A stretch of 64,000 nucleotides of DNA from Haloterrigena alkaliphila. GTDB taxonomy: Archaea > Halobacteriota > Halobacteria > Halobacteriales > Natrialbaceae. The translations under genes and the position numbers were made by a program. The notes below the pieces were generated by a model. The model searched no databases, was not told the origin of the DNA, and saw only the letters and a list, made by a program, of their open reading frames with translations. The DNA is taken from positions 744,001 through 808,000 of the forward strand of contig NZ_CP071462.1 of the NCBI RefSeq assembly GCF_017352155.2, in the 5' to 3' direction. Below are positions 41,320 through 49,417 of this stretch, one piece after another (the stretch's first letter is position 1; each line of letters opens with the position of its first letter).

Positions 41320-42861
41320 GTGATATCGCGATATCCCCTTCGAGAATGGCTTCGCCGCGGATCAGGGAGAGGCTTCAACGGAGCAGTCACTGAACTTGCG
41401 AGGATCGGAGTCGTAGTTTCTTCCCCCGTATTTCTTGTATTATTGCCACTTAGGTGGCTTATGGCGGATGACGATCTATCAGAGGCGTTTGAAGGGATGG
41501 ATCCCGAGGAACAATGGCAGACCTTTTTGGAGCTTGCAGAGGAGCAGCCGATTCTCAAGGAGTCGCTACAGTCGGCAATCAAACATGCTGCAGCACAGGA
41601 TCTCGTCGAATCCGACCCAGAGGTTGTCGAACCCCTCATGCGGTCATTATACCTGATTTCTGTTGTCTCACTCAGCGAGATTAATTATTTCATCGAGCAC
41701 AATGAGGGCGTATCGGACGTATATCAGAAGGTTCTCGAAGATTTTGAAGAGGAACGCGTATCTGACAAGTTAGTTGCTCATCATGCTGCTGCAGTTGAGC
41801 CTGTACATGAGAAAATCGATGAGCTCATTGAGATGCGCAAACGGGAGATATACGGCAATAAATTCGAGGACATACGCGAGATCCAAGACTCAGACAGGGA
41901 GGACAAAGAAGATATCATCGAGTCGATTAAGGAGTCTTTCCGAGAAAATGAAGAAAACGAGGAGCTGTTTGAGGAGATCAACCGCTTAGAGGGGTGGAAA
42001 GATCGGATAGCAGAGTTTCCGTGTAGTGTAGGGGATATTCGGGAGATAAACGAGGATTTTGGGGCAGTGAGTGGGGACGAGCATTTCTACCAGAAGCACT
42101 ATGCAGTGATGATATGTGACCCTGAGTATCATACGCGGATCTTCACGTTTGAACCGAAATACCAGGAGTATCCGCTTCGGTGGATGGCACATCTCACAAC
42201 GTACGAACACCGGGCTTACTACAGACAGTTCAAAGATGACGCGTTAGACGACACTGTATTGACGGATCCGGTCACGGAGGAATATCTCGATGCTGTTGTT
42301 GAAAAAGCCCTGAAGTTGCCGTTCTTCCAGGAGCGTTCTGATTTCATCGAAGAAGCCGTTGATAATCATGCCGCGGGCCGATATGCATCTTCAATCTGTG
42401 TTCTTTTCCCCCAGATCGAAGCGTTCACCTGGGTTTATGCTGCGTTCTTGGATGAAAAGGGCATTAAAGATATTTTCATCGACATAGATGTCTCAGAGGA
42501 TGGGTTTTGGAACTTCAATCCGCGTGACTATGACGATATCACAGTGCGAAATGAGAATGGGAACGAGATGGTTATCAACAGCATAAAGCAATTAGTCTCA
42601 CAGACGGCATTGAATCAGCATCTGTATAGCGATGTTGTCGAGTATTTCGTCAACGAATTGTTTGAAGAACGGAACCCTGTTCTTCATGGAAACACCACTG
42701 ATTACAATACAGAAGTTAACTCCGCGAAGAAGCTTATATTCTTCCGGAATTTTGTGGAGAAATTTTCGAGTGATTTGACTGATCCGTCACACTGGATTGA
42801 TGACGTAGATCAAGATATCGATGTTGATTGGCAAGATGTCCTCACAACAGATGAAGAGTGA
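41320..42861 (+). CDS. HEPN-motif protein of foreign base composition
   Basis: The 513-residue protein is visibly AT-richer than its neighbours and uses codons such as GAT, AAA and TTT freely, so it is likely acquired. The first 50 residues contain a hydrophobic stretch (VVVSSPVFLVLLPLRWL), then charged coiled-coil-like helices (about 60-240), a middle domain, and a C-terminal helical domain. That domain contains FVNELFEERNPVLHGN (Arg451, His456), the RNxxxH motif of HEPN RNases, preceded by SSICVLFPQIEAF. HEPN proteins are frequent in abortive-infection defence. GTG at 41320 follows a TTAAGAA box by 25 bases; ATG at 41461 is an alternative. Confidence 0.75.
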   Translation: MISRYPLREWLRRGSGRGFNGAVTELARIGVVVSSPVFLVLLPLRWLMADDDLSEAFEGMDPEEQWQTFLELAEEQPILKESLQSAIKHAAAQDLVESDPEVVEPLMRSLYLISVVSLSEINYFIEHNEGVSDVYQKVLEDFEEERVSDKLVAHHAAAVEPVHEKIDELIEMRKREIYGNKFEDIREIQDSDREDKEDIIESIKESFRENEENEELFEEINRLEGWKDRIAEFPCSVGDIREINEDFGAVSGDEHFYQKHYAVMICDPEYHTRIFTFEPKYQEYPLRWMAHLTTYEHRAYYRQFKDDALDDTVLTDPVTEEYLDAVVEKALKLPFFQERSDFIEEAVDNHAAGRYASSICVLFPQIEAFTWVYAAFLDEKGIKDIFIDIDVSEDGFWNFNPRDYDDITVRNENGNEMVINSIKQLVSQTALNQHLYSDVVEYFVNELFEERNPVLHGNTTDYNTEVNSAKKLIFFRNFVEKFSSDLTDPSHWIDDVDQDIDVDWQDVLTTDEE

Positions 42862-43195
42862 ACGCGGTTGAAATAGGAGTTATCGCTGCAGGGTGTCACC
42901 CTTTGCAGTGCGTTCTACCGGGAGAAACGGACGCCTCTGGTGGTCCGAACGTTCGGACTGTCGGCATACAGCGTGAGCCGGTTAGACAGTTGTCTGTCGG
43001 GGTTTAAGACCGGCGAAATGAACTAAGGGAAACCGCGTATAGCTGATATCAGTTATGTGGCCTCGGCACTCATAGGGCTCGTCACTACCGGGTGCCGAGT
43101 CCGGCTCGGAGCGAGTGAATCGTCATCGGCCATGCGAGACTAGCCCTGCCGCTCCCAAGACGGTTTGGATCAGTATCGAAAATGCCGCTCGAGAG
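42862..43195. other. Palindrome-rich stretch after the HEPN gene
   Basis: No gene is supported. It holds AGGGTGTCACCCT (about 42889-42902) flanked by TGCAG-type arms, a perfect 16-bp palindrome GTCCGAACGTTCGGAC (42943-42958), AGACA-GT-TGTCT (42984-42995), CTGATATCAG (43042-43051), and a hairpin CTCGGCAC (43062-43069) with GTGCCGAG (43092-43099). The first may be the HEPN terminator; the others suggest the edge of a mobile element. Confidence 0.65.
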
Positions 43196-43402
43196 TTACA
43201 AACCGGACGCCGACTGCGCGAAGGCGGTGTTGAACTCGTCGATCAGATTCTGCAGTTGGGAGGTTTTCCGGCGGGAGAACGTCTGCGGCGACGTTTCGAC
43301 GGCCGTTCGCGGGTCGGTCCGCTCGGTCGGCGACGGTCGTGTCGTGGTTCGATTAGGCTGCGGTTCGGGTTCGCGTCGGGTCTGTAGGTTTTGGGTGCTC
43401 AT
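43196..43402 (-). CDS. Small hypothetical protein (68 residues)
   Basis: The frame reads MSTQNLQTRREPEPQPNRTT, a disordered proline/threonine/arginine-rich region, and a C-terminal helix SQLQNLIDEFNTAFAQSASG. The helix looks genuinely coding; the rest is low complexity and could be chance. It lies alone on the minus strand at the right side of the probable element. A possible promoter (CCTATAGGG on the minus strand, near 43515) would leave a leader of about 110 bases. No family is recognised. Confidence 0.4.
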   Translation of the reverse strand: MSTQNLQTRREPEPQPNRTTTRPSPTERTDPRTAVETSPQTFSRRKTSQLQNLIDEFNTAFAQSASGL

Positions 43403-43732
43403 GTCGGTCGTGTTCGGAGTGGGTTGGTGGGAGGCGATACGGGGGTTCGTCGGCGGTAGAGGGGGTGATTTTACGCTACTACGTGTACGACCGACATCTG
43501 TACTACCCCCTATAGGCCCCTTGGTTATAAAAGTTCATGATAGACAATGATGCTGCCCTCGGATGTGTGAAAACAAGTGTCTAGAACACACGTCCCAGAG
43601 TCAGTGTGATCAACGCACACGGCCCCGAACGGTCACGACGGTGACTCGAGACTCGCCCGCCCACCACCGCCCACGAAGCCGAACGGCGGCAAGTTAAGAC
43701 CGCCGAACGCGACCCCTCGAGTAAGATTCGCG
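43403..43732. other. Gene-free stretch at the right edge of the element
   Basis: No gene is supported. A strong AT box GTTATAAAAG (about 43523-43532) and a short GTGT-CTAGA-ACAC palindrome (about 43577-43590) are present. The start of the glycosyltransferase gene follows, with a TTAAGA box near 43694. I could not find a direct repeat matching the left side, so the element ends remain undefined. Confidence 0.5.
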
Positions 43733-44455
43733 ATGGGCGACGGGAACGACGAGCGGACGGCGAGCGACGAGCGGGACGACAGCACCGGCGCACCCCCGGC
43801 ACCAGACGTGAGCTTCGTGATCCCGGCGAAAAACGAGGCCGACTACCTCCGCAGCGCGCTGGCGAGCATCGCGGGGCTGGACACGGCGTACGAGATCGAG
43901 GTACTCGTCGTCGACGGCAACTCGAGCGACGGGACGCGGGCGATCGCCCGCGAGTACGGCGCGACCGTCCTCGAGGAGGGCGGCGCGAGCATCGCGGCGG
44001 CCCGAAACCTCGGCGCGGCCCGCGCCGCCGGCGAGTGGCTGGCGTTCGTCGACGCCGACACGGAACTGCGGGCGAACTACCTCACCGAACTCGTGGGCTA
44101 CCTCGAGGCGAACGGGCTGGCCGCGGCGAGTTCCTACTGTCGGATCACGGGGCCGCGCCGGGCGAAGCTGATGGAGGCGACGATCAACCACGTCTTCTCG
44201 CGGCTCGAGCGACCCGTTCTACCGGGGTTCAACTGCGTCGTCCACCGGCGGGCGTTCGAGGATATCGGCGGGTTTCCCGAGGTGCCGAACGAGGACACGG
44301 CGTTCAGCCGCCGCATCGGCCGCCGGTATCCGACGGGCTACTGTCCGACCGTCCTGGTCGAGAGTTCGGGCCGGCGGATCGCCGACCACGGGCTGACGGG
44401 AACGCTGTGGCACTACCTCCGACTGGACGTCGGGCGACTCCGCGCGAACTACTGA
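43733..44455 (+). CDS. Family 2 glycosyltransferase
   Basis: The 240-residue protein has the GT-A nucleotide-sugar fold: VSFVIPAKNEADYLRSALAS, VLVVDGNSSDGTRAIA, the metal-binding DAD in FVDADTELR, and an acceptor-side loop with GFNCVVHRRAFEDIGGFPE and NEDTAFSRR. It should transfer a sugar from a nucleotide donor; haloarchaeal relatives act on polyprenyl phosphates or glycolipids, but the acceptor is unknown. No C-terminal membrane helix is present. The acidic N-terminus (about 25 residues) is typical. Confidence 0.9.
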   Translation: MGDGNDERTASDERDDSTGAPPAPDVSFVIPAKNEADYLRSALASIAGLDTAYEIEVLVVDGNSSDGTRAIAREYGATVLEEGGASIAAARNLGAARAAGEWLAFVDADTELRANYLTELVGYLEANGLAAASSYCRITGPRRAKLMEATINHVFSRLERPVLPGFNCVVHRRAFEDIGGFPEVPNEDTAFSRRIGRRYPTGYCPTVLVESSGRRIADHGLTGTLWHYLRLDVGRLRANY

Positions 44456-44481
44456 CGGCGAGAGGCGCTGCAGGCCCGCCG

Positions 44482-44530
44482 TCGGTCACGTCGTTCACGT
44501 CGTTCACGTCGATCGCGTCGTTCGCTCCGA
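44482..44530. repeat. Short 9-bp tandem repeats
   Basis: TCACGTCGT is repeated three to four times with a drifting fourth copy (TCGCGTCGT) between the glycosyltransferase and the following gene. No function is apparent. Confidence 0.55.
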
Positions 44531-44596
44531 TCGCGTGGGTTCGCGCCGGCACGGGCATGGCGTCCGTTTTTTGCCGTTCCCGTCGCCGATACGACC

Positions 44597-44989
44597 GTGT
44601 CGACCGTCCCCGAGGAAGCCGAACGCTTGCTCGAGAGCGAGCCGGTGATGGCCCATCTGGGCACCTGCGTCGAGGGGCGGCCCCACGTCGCCCCGGTCTG
44701 GTACCGGTACGTCCCCGAGGAGGAGGTCGTCGAGATCGTCACGACGGGCCGAAAGCTGGCGAACATCCGGCAGAACCCCCGCGTCTCGCTCTCGATTCAG
44801 AAAGACGAGGCAGGCAAGACCCGCTGGATGGTGTCGCTGCTGGGCACCGCGACCGTCGTCGACGACCCCGACGAGACGGCTGCGGCGCGGCGCCGAATCA
44901 ACGAGAAGTACGACGCGGAGCCGGCGGCCTACGCCGAGAACACGCTCGTCCAGGTCGCGGTCGGGTCGGCAAGTTATCGGACGTATTGA
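44597..44989 (+). CDS. Pyridoxamine 5'-phosphate oxidase-family flavoprotein
   Basis: The 130-residue protein has the split-barrel FMN-binding pattern: EPVMAHLGTCVEGRPHVAPV, VWYRYVPEEEVVEIVTTG, KLANIRQNPRVSLSIQKDE. Such proteins bind FMN or F420 and reduce varied substrates. There is no further signature to choose between pyridoxamine phosphate oxidation and F420-dependent reduction. It starts with GTG, fixed by the first strand. No cofactor-biosynthesis gene is adjacent. Confidence 0.85.
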   Translation: MSTVPEEAERLLESEPVMAHLGTCVEGRPHVAPVWYRYVPEEEVVEIVTTGRKLANIRQNPRVSLSIQKDEAGKTRWMVSLLGTATVVDDPDETAAARRRINEKYDAEPAAYAENTLVQVAVGSASYRTY

Positions 44990-45128
44990 CAGTCGTCTCG
45001 AATCGGTCCGAAGGTCAGTCATGTACAGCTAGTGTCATACCAGCGCGATTTCTCCACGTATCTTGTAACTCAGTTCCTCACATTACTGGAATACATACGT
45101 CTTCGACTCGAACCCGTTACTACCCACT

Positions 45129-45530
45129 ATGAGGACTGCCCATCACGAAAACGGTGAGCAGGTTATCGAGAATTGGAACGCCGTTTTCAAAGCGCTCTCG
45201 GCTGAGCCGCGTCGTCAACTTATCGTTTCCCTGTTAAATGCGTCCCCGGACGAATCGGTTCCATTGCCAGAAAGCGCGATAATGCCGAACGTTCCGCCAG
45301 ATCCGGAAACCCTTCGGATGGAATTACACCACACTCATCTGCCGCTGTTAACGAATAGGGGATTCGTTACGTGGGACACGGACCCGTTGGTCGCTGCTCG
45401 TGGCCCCCGGTTCGATGAAGTAGCAGTGGTGTTCGAAGCGCTCCATTCAGAAGCAACCGCTATTCCCGATTCATTGGTCGTCGGCTGTCAACGACTCGAG
45501 GAAGAACAGCAGAACAACGTCGATCTCTAG
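45129..45530 (+). CDS. DUF7344-like winged-helix protein
   Basis: The 133-residue protein has a winged-helix pattern: WNAVFKALSAEPRRQLIVSL, then ELHHTHLPLLTNRGFVTWDT, and a C-terminal helix. It resembles the protein at 12631-13029 in plan, though not closely in sequence. The base composition is a little AT-richer than neighbours. It is expected to bind DNA or to take part in signal transduction; the target is unknown. Confidence 0.75.
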   Translation: MRTAHHENGEQVIENWNAVFKALSAEPRRQLIVSLLNASPDESVPLPESAIMPNVPPDPETLRMELHHTHLPLLTNRGFVTWDTDPLVAARGPRFDEVAVVFEALHSEATAIPDSLVVGCQRLEEEQQNNVDL

Positions 45531-45638
45531 AGGAAAAACGCCCCGATGAGTATGCCTACAACAGGGCCGTGACGTGCCGACCAAGGATTCGGAAGCGAGG
45601 TAGACCGCGGATTCGGACGCGAGGTTCGGCATCACCGC

Positions 45639-46757
45639 TCACTCGCGACCCGGCGACGGTCCGCGCAGTCCCGGATGCGTCTCGAGTTCTCGTACGCGTC
45701 GCATCTGGGCGCGCAGATCCGCCGCGCTGCCCGGAACCTCGAGGTCGTCACCGTCTCCGCTACTATCAGCTTCACTCGCCTCGAGTTCCGCCGTCGACTT
45801 CGGAAACGGTCGGAGGTCCTTGTGGAGCGCCAGCCCCGCGTAGGCACCGTCGCCGATGGCGATGGTGGTCTGGTTCTGCCCGTGAGTGACGTCGCCGACC
45901 GCGTAGACGCCGTCGACGCTGGTTTCGCGGGCCTCGTCGACGGCGATGGCACCGTCCTCGCGCAGCTCGCAGCCCAGTTCCGTGGCCAGATCGGCGTTGT
46001 ACGCGGAGCCGTACATCGCGAAGCCGCCCAGATACTCTCGTTGGGTGCCGTCGGCCAGCTCGAGGCCGCCGATCCACGGCCGCTCGTCGTCGGCGACGTG
46101 CTCGTCCGCGTAGGCCGAGACGACGGCCGTATCGATCACGTCGACCGGGTGGGCCTCGAGTTGCCGCTGGGTCTCCTCGTCCCACTCGGGCTCGCGGTCG
46201 TCCAGCAGGAGGTCGACGTCGGCGGTGAAGTTGAGCATCGACATCGCGACGTGGGCCGCGCTTTCGGTGTGACCCAGCACGAACACCGACCCGTCGCCCA
46301 GCGTGTACGCGTCGCAGTGGAGACAGTAGTGCAGTCCCCGGCCCGTAAACCGCTCGAGTTCCGGCACGTCCGGGCTGCGGTCGCGAAAGCCAGTCGCGAA
46401 GACGACCCGCCGGGCGTCGACGGTTGCGTGGGTGGACTCGAGGCGAAACCGCGGGCCATCGGTGTCGCTACCGTCGTCCGGGTCGGTCTCCAGCCGCGAC
46501 ACCGACTCGACGGCATCGGGGAAGAAGTCCCCGCCGTAGTGCTCGAGTTGGTCGACCGCGTGGATCGCTAACTGCTCGCCGGAGACGTTCTCCGAGACGC
46601 CCAGCAGGTTGTGGACGTGACTGACCCTCGCGTGGCGGCCGCCCTCCTTCTCGAAGACGGCCGTGCGGTGGCCCAGTCGGGTCGCGTAGAGCGCGGTCGT
46701 CAAACCGGCGGGACCGCCGCCGATCACGACGACCTCGTACTCGAGGTGATCCGTCAT
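45639..46757 (-). CDS. Thioredoxin reductase-like FAD/NAD(P)-dependent oxidoreductase
   Basis: The 372-residue protein has the FAD motif GGGPAG (13-18), the redox pair CLHC (Cys145, Cys148; bacterial TrxB has CATC), and the second FAD motif GVYAVGDVTHGQNQTTIAIG. The NAD(P) domain reads FVLGHTESAAHVAMSML in place of the usual GGGNSA, which may indicate a different electron donor. The C-terminus has an extra acidic region of about 55 residues. Haloarchaea have several such paralogues, so the partner (thioredoxin or other) is open. The ATG at 46757 is well supported. Confidence 0.88.
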   Translation of the reverse strand: MTDHLEYEVVVIGGGPAGLTTALYATRLGHRTAVFEKEGGRHARVSHVHNLLGVSENVSGEQLAIHAVDQLEHYGGDFFPDAVESVSRLETDPDDGSDTDGPRFRLESTHATVDARRVVFATGFRDRSPDVPELERFTGRGLHYCLHCDAYTLGDGSVFVLGHTESAAHVAMSMLNFTADVDLLLDDREPEWDEETQRQLEAHPVDVIDTAVVSAYADEHVADDERPWIGGLELADGTQREYLGGFAMYGSAYNADLATELGCELREDGAIAVDEARETSVDGVYAVGDVTHGQNQTTIAIGDGAYAGLALHKDLRPFPKSTAELEASEADSSGDGDDLEVPGSAADLRAQMRRVRELETHPGLRGPSPGRE

Positions 46758-46902
46758 ACGCGTCGGAGGGTATCCAGCGGGTTGAGGCTGGGCCGTGAAT
46801 ATGCGGTCGCGGCGATTCCGCACGCGTCAGTCCTACCAGCGACAGCGAGAGTCTTGCGCAGGTCGAAAGGGGTTGAAACGGGTCCGCGGTGGAGCGACGA
46901 GT

Positions 46903-47796
46903 ATGAGTCTGGACCACGCCGTCGACCTCGAGTTGCCGACCGCGGAGGCGGCCGAACCCGCCGACCTCGAGCACGGCTCGATCTTCTTCGTCGGAACGGC
47001 CACGGTGATCCTCGAGTACGCCGGCTTCACGATCCTCACGGATCCGAACTTCCTCCACAGCGCCGATCACGTCCACCTGGGCTACGGGATCAAATCCCGC
47101 CGGCGGACCGATCCCGCCCTCGAGATCGAGGATCTGCCGCCGATCGACTTCGTCCTCCTCTCGCACTACCACGGCGACCACTTCGATCGGGTGGCGGAGG
47201 CGAAACTCGACAAAGATCTGCCGATCGTCACGACCCCGCACGCGGCGAGCGAACTGGCCGACAAGGGCTTTCGCGAGACCCGTCCGCTCGAGACGTGGGA
47301 CGAATGTCGGATCCGGAAGGGCGAGGCCGAACTGACGATCACCGCGATGCCCGGCCGTCACGGCCCGCCAGTCCTCTCGAAGGGGCTGCCGCCGGTGATG
47401 GGCAGCATGCTCGAGTTCCGACCCGCCGACGAGGAGGCGCACCCCGATGATCCGCCGCTGCTCCGGCTGTATATCTCGGGCGACACGCTCGTCTACGACG
47501 CCCTCGAGGAGATCCCCGAGCGCTACCCCGAAATCGACCTCGCCCTGCTCCATCTGGGCGGGACGCGGGTTCTGGGCGTCCTCCTGACGATGGACGCCGC
47601 GCAGGGCGTCGAGGCGGTGGATCTGATCGACGCCGACACCGCGATTCCGATCCACTACAACGACTACGAGGTGTTCCGGTCGCCGCTGTCGAACTTCAAG
47701 CAGGCGATCCGGAAGGCGGGGCTCGAGGACAAGGTAGAGTACCTCGAGCACGGCGAGACGTTCGAGTTCGAATCGTCGTCGAACCGTCGCAGCTAG
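46903..47796 (+). CDS. UlaG-like MBL-fold hydrolase
   Basis: The 297-residue protein has the metal-ligand motif SHYHGDHFD (His88, His90, Asp92, His93), PGRHGPPVL and YISGDTLVYDA, and ends IPIHYNDYEVF. This order matches the UlaG/RNase Z-like branch of the metallo-beta-lactamase fold, which includes lactonases. The substrate is unknown. It lies divergent from the thioredoxin reductase-like gene with about 145 bases between starts. An AT-richer box (GGTTGAAAC, about 46871-46879) is 27-30 bases upstream. Confidence 0.88.
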   Translation: MSLDHAVDLELPTAEAAEPADLEHGSIFFVGTATVILEYAGFTILTDPNFLHSADHVHLGYGIKSRRRTDPALEIEDLPPIDFVLLSHYHGDHFDRVAEAKLDKDLPIVTTPHAASELADKGFRETRPLETWDECRIRKGEAELTITAMPGRHGPPVLSKGLPPVMGSMLEFRPADEEAHPDDPPLLRLYISGDTLVYDALEEIPERYPEIDLALLHLGGTRVLGVLLTMDAAQGVEAVDLIDADTAIPIHYNDYEVFRSPLSNFKQAIRKAGLEDKVEYLEHGETFEFESSSNRRS

Positions 47797-47860
47797 GCGT
47801 TCGGTGAACGGGGCGGGGAGTGTCGCGACTCACAGTCTCACGCTGGCTCGTATACCCGAT

Positions 47861-47998
47861 GTGCGGTGGCGCGCACCGTCGGTCGGCCGAGCGAAGCGAG
47901 GTCGACCGACGACTGCGTGCGAGGGATGAGCGAAGGAACAACGTGACTGAGCGAATCGGCTGGGGAGGGAGTGGCAATCCCCGGTTGCCACGATAGCA
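47861..47998 (-). repeat. Hairpin intergenic element, copy B
   Basis: On the minus strand it reads GCTATCGTGGCAAC, then CCTCCCCAGCCGATTCGCTC, CGCTCATCCCTCGC and the right end GCGCGCCACCGCAC. The central hairpin is CGTCGGTCG (47877-47885) with CGACCGACG (47903-47911), unrelated in sequence to those of copies A and C. Confidence 0.85.
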
Positions 47999-48076
47999 GA
48001 GGCACTACGCTCCGCTCAGTTGATCCCAATACCACCGACGCATTTGATAGCAGGGCCGACGAAGAGCGTCCGACTC

Positions 48077-48202
48077 GTGCTGGCGGCAGGGAATCGCCAC
48101 ACCCTCCCCAGCCGATTCGCTCCCTTCGGTCGCTCATCCCTCGCGCAGTTTCGAACCACAGTTCGCTGCCCGCTCACTGTGGTTCAGCGCGCGCCACCGC
48201 AC
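48077..48202 (+). repeat. Hairpin intergenic element, copy C
   Basis: It shares CCTCCCCAGCCGATTCGCTC, CGCTCATCCCTCGCGC and the right end GCGCGCCACCGCAC with copies A and B. The central hairpin is GAACCACAG (48153-48161) with CTGTGGTTC (48177-48185). Confidence 0.85.
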
Positions 48203-48242
48203 GTAGAACGATCGGTTCCGACATCACACGAGCGTCGTCCGA

Positions 48243-49310
48243 TTAGTTCTCGAGTCGCTCGAGCGCCGCGGCGACCACCAGCGGGAACGTGATCGTCGCG
48301 TCGGCGTAGACCGAGACGTTCTCGGCGTCCTTCTCGAGTTTGCCCCACGAGCGGGCTTCGTCCAGCGTCGCGCCGGAGAGGCCGCCGGTCTGCTTGGGAT
48401 CCATCGTCAGCTGGACGGCGTAATCGTAGGCGTCGGGCGAGACGAGCATCGTCTGGAGGGTGAAGTTCTTGGGGACGCCGCCGCCGACGACGAAGGCGCC
48501 GGCCTCGTCGGCGTGGAAAGCGATGTCGGTCAGCGGCGTCATATCTGCCAGCGCGTCCAGCGTGAACGGGCCGGTCTGGGAGTACATCCAGGCCTGCAAG
48601 CCGAGCACGGAGTCCTGCACGGCGGGACAGTAGATCGGCACGCCGTTCTCGTAGGCCGCGGCGGCGATGCCGGGCCCCTCGTCGACGTCGTCGCGGTCAT
48701 TGACCTCGGCGTTGGCGCGCCCCAACTCCTCCGTGAGTCGCTGAATCGAGACCGTCCCCTCGTCTTCGCACTCGGCCTCGAGCACCGGAAAGACCTCCTC
48801 GCGCAGGTGGCTCTCGAAATCCGCGAAGTGTTCCTGCGGAAGGTAGACGTTGTAGATCCGGTCGACGCCCTCGTCGCGCAGCGTCTCGTCGTGTTCGCGC
48901 TCGGTCTTCCCCTCGGCGTGGACCTGGCCGTGGTGGTGTTTGCCGCCGATGGCCTCGATGGAGTCGTGGGTGAGGTTCGCGCCGGTCGTCACGAGGACGT
49001 CGATGTGGCCCTCGCGGATCAGATCGGCGACGATGCGCCGCATCCCCGTGGGGACCATCGCGCCCGCGAGGCCGAAGAAGACGGTCACGTCGTCGTCGAA
49101 CATCGCCTCGGTGACGTCGACGGCCTCGTGGAGGTCCGCCGCGCCGACGCCGGCGTCGCCGTAGGCGTCGGCCAGTTCGCCGACGGTCATCCCCGCGCGG
49201 ACCTCGGCGTGGCCCACCGGGTCGTGGGAGAACGTCCCCCGCTCCGGCTCGTGGTGTCCGTTCCCGTCGCCGTCGGCCGCGTCGCTGCCCTGATCGTGCT
49301 CCTCGCTCAT
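48243..49310 (-). CDS. dys: Deoxyhypusine synthase
   Basis: The 355-residue enzyme transfers the aminobutyl group of spermidine to the target lysine of aIF5A, using NAD. Signatures include FFGLAGAMVPTGMRRIV, the NLTHDSIEAIGG segment, the VVGGGVPKNFTLQ loop and SWGKLEKDAE, where the lysine forms the covalent intermediate, followed by ADATITFPLV. Length is normal. Its substrate aIF5A and an agmatinase that would feed polyamine-related chemistry are encoded about 9 kb away. ATG at 49310 gives an acidic N-terminus typical of halophiles. Confidence 0.95.
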   Translation of the reverse strand: MSEEHDQGSDAADGDGNGHHEPERGTFSHDPVGHAEVRAGMTVGELADAYGDAGVGAADLHEAVDVTEAMFDDDVTVFFGLAGAMVPTGMRRIVADLIREGHIDVLVTTGANLTHDSIEAIGGKHHHGQVHAEGKTEREHDETLRDEGVDRIYNVYLPQEHFADFESHLREEVFPVLEAECEDEGTVSIQRLTEELGRANAEVNDRDDVDEGPGIAAAAYENGVPIYCPAVQDSVLGLQAWMYSQTGPFTLDALADMTPLTDIAFHADEAGAFVVGGGVPKNFTLQTMLVSPDAYDYAVQLTMDPKQTGGLSGATLDEARSWGKLEKDAENVSVYADATITFPLVVAAALERLEN

Positions 49311-49417
49311 GGCCTCGAGTGCGGGCGCCAGCGGTTTGAACGTCGCGATCCGTCGAAATTGTCGTGATCCGTCGAAACGGTCGCGGGCCAACCCCCAGTC
49401 CCGCCGTCAACGGAGGC

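Larger units (their letters stand above)
47797..48242. other. Gene-free stretch holding two inverted hairpin elements
   Basis: No gene is supported. It contains copies B and C of the hairpin element, facing each other in inverted orientation with about 78 bases between. The right end adjoins the stop codon of the deoxyhypusine synthase gene. Confidence 0.7.

Noticed and set aside
43115-43387. Plus-strand frame of 90 codons opposite the small minus-strand gene
   Set aside because: It is arginine-rich without a promoter and mirrors the better minus-strand frame.
39787-43732. Direct repeats (attachment sites) bounding the probable element
   Set aside because: I compared the left and right margins by eye and found no convincing direct repeat and no tRNA; the borders remain undefined.
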